From assembly GCA_002332615.1 (NCBI GenBank), contig DDAL01000019.1, positions 5,378-10,699 of the forward strand: a stretch of DNA of 5,322 nt. Direction: 5' to 3'. The notes under the pieces are model-generated. The model worked only from the letters and a program-made list of their open reading frames with translations, did not search any database and was not told where the DNA came from. Below are positions 1 through 5,322 of the stretch, piece after piece; position 1 is the stretch's first letter, and every line of letters starts with the position of its first letter. A program made the position numbers and the translations under genes. Origin of the DNA: Sphingobacteriaceae bacterium UBA2059. GTDB taxonomy: Bacteria; Bacteroidota; Bacteroidia; Sphingobacteriales; Sphingobacteriaceae.

Positions 1-28
1 TGTGCTCTACCAGCTGAGCTACTTTCGC
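1..28 (-). tRNA. Partial tRNA, 5' half only, probably tRNA-Gly(GCC)
   Basis: Read on the minus strand, the sequence gives a 7-nt acceptor 5' strand GCGAAAG, then TA at tRNA positions 8-9, a D-stem GCTC, a D-loop AGCTGGTA and the closing GAGC, followed by ACA. This is the canonical start of a bacterial tRNA. The anticodon and 3' half lie beyond the left edge, so the identity is not shown directly. The acceptor start GCG together with GAGC-A-C after the D-arm resembles bacterial tRNA-Gly(GCC), so glycine is an inference from memory. A strong promoter lies just upstream (57-86). The tRNA proper is certain; the amino acid is perhaps 55% sure. Confidence 0.9.
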
Positions 29-56
29 ATAACAACTTTTTTCGTGTTGAGTGATG

Positions 57-86
57 CAAATATAGGCAGAAAACTGTTTTTGTCAA
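57..86 (-). promoter_or_regulatory. Bacteroidota-type promoter for the tRNA gene
   Basis: On the minus strand a -33 element TTG (86-84, in the context TTGACA) is followed after exactly 19 nt by TATATTTG (64-57), a perfect match to the Bacteroidota -7 consensus TAnnTTTG. Transcription would start near 50-53 and leave a leader of roughly 22-25 nt before the mature tRNA 5' end at 28. It lies just downstream of the recX stop codon, so recX read-through could add to tRNA transcription. I saw no convincing recX terminator in between. Confidence 0.85.
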
Positions 87-106
87 GAAAATTCGAATAC
101 TTTTTT

Positions 107-598
107 TTACTTTTCTAATAAGCCACTGAAATTCAGAACCTCTGCTGTTAAAGTTTTTTCATAGCCCTTGCTGTATGCATAGTCAATCAGCTTTTTTTTA
201 AGCAGCGATTTATTCTTTTCATTAATTAGTGCTGCTTTCCTGACTAGTAGATTGTGCAGCGTTTGCCAGTACTCATCTGCATCAATGCCTTTAATAGCTT
301 TTTCTATCATCTTAGTTGGTACACGTTTCTGCATAAGGCCCGCCCGAATTTTAAGCTTACCCCAATGTTTTAGTTTAAACTTACCTCGGCAATAGGCCTC
401 CGTAAAGCGTTCTTCATTCAGAAAGTTGTTTTCTATAAGGTCGCATATAATGGATTCTGCATCTTCAGTATAAAGCCCGTAGGAATAAAGCTTTTCTCTT
501 GCTTCCTGTTGCGAGCGCTCCTGATAAGCACAAAAATGTTCGAGCTTAAGCTTAGCCTGTGCCGGGGTTAATTTAAGCTCAGTGTTTTCTTTTGTCAT
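107..598 (-). CDS. recX: Regulatory protein RecX
   Basis: This encodes a 163-residue protein, a usual length for RecX, which in studied bacteria binds RecA filaments and modulates recombination and the SOS response in the cytoplasm. The protein is almost wholly charged helix, as expected of the RecX three-helix repeats. The central signature is clear: F-L-N-E-E-R-F at 59-65 (family form y-l-D-D-x-R-F), then an aromatic/basic stretch and G-K-L-K-I-R-A-G-L at 80-88, followed by the K-R-V-P turn and I-x-K-A-I. A final repeat contains L-I-D-Y-A-x-x-K-G-Y at 137-146. ATG at 598 is the start. It has no Shine-Dalgarno sequence, and the preceding bases are T/A-rich. The gene stands alone, not next to recA, and is divergent from murF-alr. 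I could not find a good promoter for it. The family call is firm; its effect on RecA in this organism is inferred. Confidence 0.92.
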   Translation of the reverse strand: MTKENTELKLTPAQAKLKLEHFCAYQERSQQEAREKLYSYGLYTEDAESIICDLIENNFLNEERFTEAYCRGKFKLKHWGKLKIRAGLMQKRVPTKMIEKAIKGIDADEYWQTLHNLLVRKAALINEKNKSLLKKKLIDYAYSKGYEKTLTAEVLNFSGLLEK

Positions 599-645
599 AA
601 TAAGCGTTAAGGCAAAATAGAGAAACTATTTGTTTAGGCTGTTTC

Positions 646-675
646 TTGAGGCCATAAAAATGAATTTTATACTTG
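646..675 (+). promoter_or_regulatory. Promoter for murF-alr
   Basis: TTG at 646-648 is followed after exactly 19 nt by TATACTTG at 668-675, a 7 of 8 match to TAnnTTTG (C replaces the first T of TTTG). The spacing is that of the Bacteroidota primary sigma factor promoter. The predicted transcription start near 680-682 gives an A/T-rich leader of about 18-20 nt before the ATG at 700, with no Shine-Dalgarno sequence. The promoter lies in the 101-bp divergent region shared with recX. Confidence 0.7.
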
Positions 676-699
676 TGAAAATTTAATTCAACTTTGTGT

Positions 700-3171
700 A
701 TGAACCGTATACGCTATTCTATAAAAGAAATTGCTCTGTTGCTGAATGCAAATGCATATATACACAATGCTCATGCTGTTATAACTACTCTTGCTACGGA
801 TAGCCGAAAGTTGAGCGATATGGATCATTCTTTGTTTTTCGCTCTCGGAGGAAGAAGAGACGGCCATGATTTTATACAGGAAGCTTATACGCGTGGAATA
901 AGAAATTTTGTAGTAAGCAAAAGCTATGAACACAATCTGGCCTGGCCCGACGCCAATTTTTTAAAGGTCGACAATACCTTACAAGCCTTGCAGTCGCTTG
1001 CCGGCAGGCATAGGAAGCAGTTTAACTACCCGGTGATTGCAATAACAGGAAGCAACGGCAAAACAATTGTTAAAGAATGGCTATACCAAGCATTGGCTTC
1101 CGATTACAACATAGTACGCAGCCCCAAAAGCTTCAATTCGCAACTGGGAGTTCCGCTGTCCGTATGGAATATGAACAGCGGCAATGATCTGGCATTGATT
1201 GAAGCAGGCATATCTACGGCAGGTGAAATGGAAGCGTTAGAGAAGATTATAAAGCCTGATATTGGTATTTTAACTACCATTGGTCAGGCGCATCAATCGG
1301 GCTTTAACTCACATTTACAGAAAATAGAAGAGAAACTCAGACTTTTTAAAGATGTAAGCTTGTTTATTTACTCGCCTTCACATCTGCAAGGTTATAGTGG
1401 TTCTCTGCCTGGAAAGCGCTTATTTAGCTGGGATTGGAATGGTAAAGCCGACCTCTTGATAACGAAATCCTTTAGCAGTAACAATGGCCGCCACCAGCAT
1501 CTGACGGCTATATATAAAGATGATATAATTAGCTGCACGATTCCGTTTACTGACGGCGCATCCATAGAGAACGCCATTTGCTCCTGGGCTACCTTACTTG
1601 CTCTTGGCTACCAGCCCGGGGAAGCAGCGAAACGATTACTGCGCTTGCAGGCCATCCACATGCGGCTGGAACTTAAAAACGGCATCCGAAATTGTTCGGT
1701 GATAGATGATTCTTACAGCTGCGATATATCTTCGCTTACTATAGCACTAGATTTTTTGGTTCAGCAAAACCAGCACCCTAAGAAAACACTCATTCTTTCG
1801 GATATACCCGAAACTGCGAAAGATAAGGGCTTAGTATACAAACAGGTATCTATATTGCTGAAAAGTAAAAATATAGATCGTTTGATTGGCGTAGGGCCAG
1901 AAATAACCACGTATGGGGATAACTTTCCTACCGACACGAAGTTTTACCCCGACACATCCTCGCTCTTAAATGACCTTGAAAAACTTAACTTTTTTAACGA
2001 AACCATTCTTTTAAAAGGTGCAAGGCAATATGGCTTTGAACAGGTGAGTAAAGCACTGACACAGAAAATGCACGAAACGGTAATGGAGGTAAACCTCAAT
2101 GCCCTCGAAAATAACCTGAATTACTACAAGTCGCTTCTAACACCCGGAGTTAAAGTAGTTGCCATGGTTAAAGCATTTTCCTATGGTAGCGGGAGCTTTG
2201 AAATAGCCAACGTGTTGCAATTCAATAAGGTGGATTACCTGGCAGTAGCTTTTGCTGATGAAGGTGTGGTTTTGAGGCAGTCTGGCATTGATACACCCAT
2301 TATTGTCATGAACCCGGATGTAATGGGATTCGATACCATGATTGTTCACAGACTTGAGCCAGAAATTTACAGCTTCAGGTCATTGCGAGAGTTTTCATCG
2401 CTTTTACGCAACAGCCGCTTAAGTCAGTATCCGGTTCACCTTAAAATAGATACGGGTATGCACCGGTCGGGCTTTAGCGAGGATATGATTGATGAGCTCC
2501 TTGCCGAGCTGAGGCAGACTGATCTTATCAGGGTAGATTCTATATTTTCGCATTTCACCAGCAGCGAGGATGAGAATGATGATGCGTTCACCAGAAGCCA
2601 GATTGCGCTTTTTGCTTCCATCGCTGCCAGAATAGAAGAGGCTTTAGGTTATTCTACCTTAAAGCATTTGTGCAATACATCTGGTATAAGCCGCTGGCCT
2701 TCTGCCCAATTTGATATGGTTAGGCTGGGTATAGGCCTCTACGGCATTGACTCTGTCTACAATGAAAACGAATCGCCTTTGGAAACAGTTATTACTCTAA
2801 AAACTACCATATCTCAGATTAAGGAGCTTAGGGCAGGAGAAACGGTGGGCTATAACCGCAAAGGTCTAATGCCGGTGCGGGGCAAAATCGCTACGGTTAA
2901 AATTGGATATGCTGACGGATATAGCCGGCGCCTGGGCAATGGGATTGGAAAAATGCTGGTCAATAATCAGATTGTACCCACCATAGGCAATATATGTATG
3001 GACGTATGCATGCTGGATATTACCGGTGTAGATTGCAAAGAGGGAGATGAGGTAATAGTTTTTAATGAGCAGCTGCCTGTACAAGCGCTGGCGCGCGATT
3101 TAAATACTATTGCTTACGAAGTGCTTACCGGGATTTCTGCCAGGGTAAAGCGCGTATATTTTTACGAGTAA
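700..3171 (+). CDS. murF-alr: Bifunctional UDP-MurNAc-tripeptide:D-Ala-D-Ala ligase / alanine racemase (MurF-Alr fusion)
   Basis: This is an 823-residue cytoplasmic enzyme with two halves. Residues 1 to about 455 are MurF, the ATP-dependent ligase that adds D-Ala-D-Ala to UDP-MurNAc-tripeptide. It has the P-loop TGSNGKT at 116-122, S-F-N-S-Q-L-G-V-P at 144-152, E-A-G-x-x-x-x-G-E-M near 168-177, and a lysine in E-K-L-R-L-F (K212) that aligns with the carbamylated lysine of Mur ligases. It also has D-D-S-Y at 336-339 and K-G-A-R near 439-442. Residues from about 458 to 823 are a PLP-dependent alanine racemase: V-K-A-F-S-Y-G with the PLP lysine K491, D-T-G-M-H-R-S-G-F at 584-592, R-L-G-I-G-L-Y-G at 675-682, catalytic tyrosine Y737 in G-Y-A-D-G-Y, and C-M-D at 766-768. 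Such fusions are known in Bacteroidota. The start is ATG at 700; an in-frame TTG at 694 is possible but less likely. The usual Y-N-A-N motif reads Y-S-C-D at 339-342. The next gene follows after 49 bp. Confidence 0.96.
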   Translation: MNRIRYSIKEIALLLNANAYIHNAHAVITTLATDSRKLSDMDHSLFFALGGRRDGHDFIQEAYTRGIRNFVVSKSYEHNLAWPDANFLKVDNTLQALQSLAGRHRKQFNYPVIAITGSNGKTIVKEWLYQALASDYNIVRSPKSFNSQLGVPLSVWNMNSGNDLALIEAGISTAGEMEALEKIIKPDIGILTTIGQAHQSGFNSHLQKIEEKLRLFKDVSLFIYSPSHLQGYSGSLPGKRLFSWDWNGKADLLITKSFSSNNGRHQHLTAIYKDDIISCTIPFTDGASIENAICSWATLLALGYQPGEAAKRLLRLQAIHMRLELKNGIRNCSVIDDSYSCDISSLTIALDFLVQQNQHPKKTLILSDIPETAKDKGLVYKQVSILLKSKNIDRLIGVGPEITTYGDNFPTDTKFYPDTSSLLNDLEKLNFFNETILLKGARQYGFEQVSKALTQKMHETVMEVNLNALENNLNYYKSLLTPGVKVVAMVKAFSYGSGSFEIANVLQFNKVDYLAVAFADEGVVLRQSGIDTPIIVMNPDVMGFDTMIVHRLEPEIYSFRSLREFSSLLRNSRLSQYPVHLKIDTGMHRSGFSEDMIDELLAELRQTDLIRVDSIFSHFTSSEDENDDAFTRSQIALFASIAARIEEALGYSTLKHLCNTSGISRWPSAQFDMVRLGIGLYGIDSVYNENESPLETVITLKTTISQIKELRAGETVGYNRKGLMPVRGKIATVKIGYADGYSRRLGNGIGKMLVNNQIVPTIGNICMDVCMLDITGVDCKEGDEVIVFNEQLPVQALARDLNTIAYEVLTGISARVKRVYFYE

Positions 3172-3220
3172 CATGAACACCATATAATTTATCTTTTTCT
3201 TCAATTTAAACGAAACTTAA

Positions 3221-3817
3221 ATGAACAGAGTTTTCAAAGCCCTCGCCGAATACTTTTTGAAGGGTGTACTGGTTGTGGCGCCACTTGCCGGAGCTATTTT
3301 TCTGTTATACTGGCTGGCCTCAACTATTGACGAGGCTCTTAATTTGAGCGACCTTATATGGAACAATCCAAAGACGGGAGAGGCCATGTATATACCAGGG
3401 CTTGGTATACTTACTGCTGTGGTTATGTTGCTTATTGCAGGTATCATCGTCACGAATTTTATTACTGAACCAATTAAAAACTGGTTTAACAAATGGCTTA
3501 ACCGGCTTCCCTTATTCAATTTTCTTTATTTCTCTATTAAGGACATAGCCGAAGCGTTTGTGGGAGATGAAAAGAAGTTCAACGAACCTGTGGTGGTAGA
3601 AATCAACCCTCACGGATATAAAAAGATCGGCTTTATAACCCAGCGGGAGCTTTCTAAATTAGGTTATCCGGATGAAGTGATTGTTTATTTTCCGATGTCT
3701 TATTCTATTGCAGGTGAAGTAGTTGTGGTTCCGTCAAAAAACGTAAGGCCACTCGGCATGAACGCTAAGGACGCAATGAAGCTTATCGTATCAGGCGGTG
3801 TAAGCGGTCTGGATTAA
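3221..3817 (+). CDS. DUF502 family two-helix membrane protein
   Basis: This encodes a 198-residue inner-membrane protein of the DUF502 family, which also includes the plant COV/LCV proteins; its molecular function is not established. Two hydrophobic segments are visible, about residues 12-33 and 62-79, separated by a short polar loop. Family landmarks follow: I-P-G-L-G-I at 58-63, the amphipathic L-P-L-F-N-F-L-Y-F-S-I-K-D-I-A-E-A-F around 96-113, P-M-S-Y-S-I-A-G at 158-165, V-V-V-P-S-K-N-V at 168-175, and the C-terminal A-M-K-L-I-V-S-G-G-V at 185-194. The protein is full length and ends in the usual way. Its ATG follows an A-rich tract (acgaaacttaa) instead of a Shine-Dalgarno sequence. It begins 49 bp after murF-alr on the same strand, and I see no terminator or clear promoter between them, so co-transcription is likely. 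A link to cell-envelope work is inferred from this neighbour only. Confidence 0.9.
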   Translation: MNRVFKALAEYFLKGVLVVAPLAGAIFLLYWLASTIDEALNLSDLIWNNPKTGEAMYIPGLGILTAVVMLLIAGIIVTNFITEPIKNWFNKWLNRLPLFNFLYFSIKDIAEAFVGDEKKFNEPVVVEINPHGYKKIGFITQRELSKLGYPDEVIVYFPMSYSIAGEVVVVPSKNVRPLGMNAKDAMKLIVSGGVSGLD

Positions 3818-3847
3818 ATTCAATGCATTAAGCCGCCCTGTTTCTTT
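3792..3847 (+). terminator. Weak candidate terminator after the DUF502 gene
   Basis: CAGGCGG at 3792-3798, inside the last codons of the DUF502 gene, can pair with CCGCCCTG at 3833-3840 to give about 7 base pairs with one bulged C. The T-rich run TTTCTTT follows at 3841-3847. The loop of about 34 nt is much longer than in a standard intrinsic terminator and the T run is interrupted, so this is only a candidate for ending the murF-alr/DUF502 transcript. Confidence 0.25.
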
Positions 3848-3952
3848 AGTTAACACTTTCTTACTGCCAAACTAGCCTGAATATTCATTGAACAGGCAAA
3901 GTATTTTTGTGCTAAGACATCAAGAGAGGTTCGCGATGCAGCCGCCATGTAT

Positions 3953-3979
3953 CCATGATGAACCCATGATGAATCCATG
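3953..3979 (+). repeat. Short 11-bp tandem repeat, about 2.5 copies
   Basis: The unit CCATGATGAAC (3953-3963) is followed directly by CCATGATGAAT (3964-3974) and a partial copy CCATG (3975-3979), ending in a run of T. A further CCATG at 3944-3948 precedes the array, and the core CATGATG recurs at 4041-4047. The copies are short and few. They may be a product of replication slippage or a small protein-binding array; nothing here decides between these. Confidence 0.6.
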
Positions 3980-4071
3980 TTTTTTTGCGGATTGGATCCG
4001 CTTGCATTACGGGCGTACCTTGCTTTCGCGTGCAAGAAGGCATGATGCAATTATGTCAGCGCTTAAGTAAT

Positions 4072-4079
4072 TATATTTG
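4072..4079 (+). promoter_or_regulatory. Probable -7 promoter element for the nuclease gene
   Basis: TATATTTG is a perfect match to the Bacteroidota -7 consensus TAnnTTTG. It lies 47 nt before the nuclease ATG, giving an untranslated leader of roughly 40 nt. No TTG is present at the expected -33 position (about 4048-4052 reads CAATT), so the promoter may be weaker or need an activator. The 16 nt starting here match the tRNA promoter core at 15 positions. Confidence 0.55.
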
Positions 4080-4126
4080 CATCGCTCCGGAGAGAAAGAA
4101 TACGGAGTTCTTAATAGAGTTATTAT

Positions 4127-5322
4127 ATGAAAAAAGGACTACTTCGAAGCTTTGTATATCTGCTGGTTATGGTTTTGATGAGTGCCTATAGTTATAAGCG
4201 CTTTTTTCCGAATCATTATTCGGAGCCTGCGAAAGCCACGTTCTCAAGGTATCAGCACTCAATTATAGAAGATTTTAGTCTTGGTACGAAAGCTGCTTAC
4301 ACGCCTGCAAGTGCTGCTTTACGCTCGGGCAACTGGATGTTGGACAACACACTGATTGCCAGGCATGAGGCTGCATTGGTGCCGGATGCACGCTCTGCTC
4401 GAATAAGAAATGCCGGAAACATGCACATGCTGTTCGACCTGGAAGGTGTAGACTCTGTTTCGGTTACCTATTCTTTGTTTACTGGTGATGCTCCTGCCAG
4501 CTGGCAACTTAAAATATCGAAAGATGGCGGCAACTCTTTCGAGCCGGTTAATAAGCCCATTTTAGTAACAGTGGCGAGGCTCAAGACTGTTTCGTTTGCA
4601 ATTGGTTCAGAAGGAAAAATACGTTTTGGCATTTTCAAAACGGGGGGCTCAAAAAGTCGTATATTGATACATAATATTGTAATAAGCGATCAAGATAACA
4701 ACAAAAGGGTTAGCGCCCGGTGGCCCGGCAGCGAGGACAGTATTCATTTTACGGGCAGCAAACTTATTGGGCGCGATGATAGTAATTTGCTTCTTGGTAA
4801 TCCGGATAATGCTTTGAATACTACTCAATGTGCTGATAATTACTATATCGACCGAGGCCATTATGTAATGAGTTATAGTTCGAGCCGGGCAACGCCTAAC
4901 TGGGTAAGCTGGCGATTAGGCCGCGCCGACTTAGGTACTGCTTTGAGGCAAAAAGAATTTTATCCCAGCAATGCGCTGCCCCGTGGCTGGTACAAACCGC
5001 AGCAAAGCAACTACAAAAATTCGGGCTTTGATAAAGGACATAACTGCCCCTCGGGCGATCGTACAAGCAACTCCCGGGCAAATAAGTCAACTTTCTATAT
5101 CGATAATATTTTTCCTCAGGCTCCAAAGCATAACCAGTCTTTATGGGAGCATCTTGAGCGCTATTGTCGCGACCAGGTACTACTTGGCAATGAAGTATAT
5201 ATTGTTATGGGCAGCTATGGGCAGGGGGGAATAGGTAACTATGGATATCGCAAAACGATTGATAACGGCCGCATTACCGTTCCATCCAATGTATGGAAAG
5301 TAGTCGTAATTCTGCCCGAGGG
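4127..5322 (+). CDS. Exported DNA/RNA non-specific endonuclease (NUC1 family), 3' end missing
   Basis: The frame is open for 398 codons and runs off the right edge, so the C-terminus is missing. ATG at 4127 is the first possible start because an in-frame TAG lies at 4115-4117. Residues 1-20 (basic M-K-K-x-x-x-R, then hydrophobic 9-19) form a signal peptide, perhaps cleaved near A-Y-S, or a signal anchor. Residues about 48-188 look like a beta-sandwich domain of a kind seen on secreted Bacteroidota proteins. From about 205 onward is a non-specific nuclease domain of the Serratia nuclease type: P-N-W-V-S-W at 258-263, G-F-D-K-G-H-N-C-P-S-G-D-R-T at 300-313 with the general-base histidine H305, the metal-binding asparagine N327 in D-N-I-F-P-Q, then N-Q-x-L-W-x-x-L-E at 336-344. 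Family members hydrolyse DNA and RNA using Mg2+. The usual D-R-G-H reads D-K-G-H. An uptake, nutrient or biofilm role outside the cytoplasm is inferred. Confidence 0.9.
   Translation, partial: MKKGLLRSFVYLLVMVLMSAYSYKRFFPNHYSEPAKATFSRYQHSIIEDFSLGTKAAYTPASAALRSGNWMLDNTLIARHEAALVPDARSARIRNAGNMHMLFDLEGVDSVSVTYSLFTGDAPASWQLKISKDGGNSFEPVNKPILVTVARLKTVSFAIGSEGKIRFGIFKTGGSKSRILIHNIVISDQDNNKRVSARWPGSEDSIHFTGSKLIGRDDSNLLLGNPDNALNTTQCADNYYIDRGHYVMSYSSSRATPNWVSWRLGRADLGTALRQKEFYPSNALPRGWYKPQQSNYKNSGFDKGHNCPSGDRTSNSRANKSTFYIDNIFPQAPKHNQSLWEHLERYCRDQVLLGNEVYIVMGSYGQGGIGNYGYRKTIDNGRITVPSNVWKVVVILPE

Larger units (their letters stand above)
3818..4126. other. Gene-free stretch of 309 bp between the DUF502 gene and the nuclease gene
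   Basis: No protein gene is supported here. Short open frames exist on both strands (for example 3888-4070 plus, starting at TTG, and 3850-4050 minus), but they overlap one another and their translations show no recognisable domain. The stretch contains a weak terminator candidate at its left end, a 10-bp palindrome TGAATATTCA at 3878-3887, a small tandem repeat at 3953-3979, and a 6-bp inverted repeat GCGGAT/ATCCGC at 3987-4001 directly after a T run. Competing CTTGC/GCAAG pairings lie at 4001-4036, and the probable nuclease promoter at the right end. I saw no tRNA, CRISPR or insertion-sequence signature. Confidence 0.6.

Noticed and set aside
88..112. ATTCGAAT palindrome after recX as a terminator
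   Set aside because: It is a short, A/T-rich perfect palindrome with no room for a loop and no G/C stem.
613..620. CTATTTTG on the minus strand as the recX -7 element
   Set aside because: TA and TTTG are separated by one base instead of two, and no TTG lies at the -33 distance.
694..699. TTG at 694 as the start of murF-alr
   Set aside because: It would add only M-C before the ATG at 700. ATG is the commoner start and the family-like sequence begins there.
1392..3084. Several minus-strand open frames of 60-70 codons inside murF-alr
   Set aside because: They are antisense shadows of a strongly conserved coding region, with no recognisable domains.
3980..4001. T run plus GCGGAT/ATCCGC hairpin as an intrinsic terminator
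   Set aside because: The T run precedes the hairpin on the plus strand, and on the minus strand the hairpin is followed by A, so neither orientation gives a hairpin followed by U.
3888..4070. 60-codon open frame on the plus strand in the intergenic region
   Set aside because: It starts at TTG, contains the tandem repeat, shows no domain or coherent hydrophobic pattern, and overlaps another short frame on the opposite strand.
4085..4107. CTCCG...CGGAG hairpin in the nuclease leader as a riboswitch or attenuator
   Set aside because: It is a lone 5-bp stem with a 13-nt loop, with no known aptamer features or alternative pairing to a start-site sequestering strand.
3985..4191. 68-codon open frame overlapping the nuclease start
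   Set aside because: It overlaps the well-supported nuclease gene in another frame, spans its -7 element, and its translation looks random.

Overview
The window looks like a housekeeping stretch of a Bacteroidota chromosome (Cytophagia, Sphingobacteriia or Chitinophagia type; no finer placement is possible by eye). Evidence for this is: a single-chain MurF-Alr fusion typical of that phylum; promoters of the TTG-N19-TAnnTTTG form used by the Bacteroidota primary sigma factor; no Shine-Dalgarno sequence before any of the four protein genes, with A/T-rich sequence before the starts instead; and a secreted nuclease with Bacteroidota-style domain architecture. GC content appears moderate.

Layout. 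Positions 1-28 hold the 5' part of a tRNA on the minus strand, probably tRNA-Gly(GCC), cut by the window edge, with its own near-ideal promoter (57-86, minus). Next comes recX on the minus strand (107-598). A 101-bp divergent intergenic region follows, carrying a promoter at 646-675 for the plus strand. Then murF-alr (700-3171, 823 aa) and, 49 bp later, a DUF502 two-helix membrane protein (3221-3817) that is probably co-transcribed. A gene-free 309-bp stretch (3818-4126) contains a weak terminator candidate, a short 11-bp tandem repeat and a perfect -7 element. Last is a non-specific DNA/RNA endonuclease gene with an N-terminal export signal and a beta-rich N-terminal domain, running off the right edge (4127 to beyond 5322). 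It is missing from simple closed-ORF lists because its stop codon lies outside the window.

How the genes relate. MurF-Alr makes D-alanine and adds the D-Ala-D-Ala dipeptide to the UDP-MurNAc-tripeptide, so it supplies both ends of one branch of peptidoglycan precursor synthesis. The D-Ala-D-Ala ligase (Ddl) that acts between these steps is not in the window. The DUF502 protein may share the transcript, but its role is unknown. RecX modulates RecA, and the nuclease probably acts outside the cytoplasm. The genes do not form an evident common pathway.

I found no convincing new system. The observations most worth checking are the altered MurF motif, the DKGH active site with an accidental DRGH upstream in the nuclease, the near-identical promoter cores of the tRNA and nuclease genes, and the small repeat region between the last two genes.
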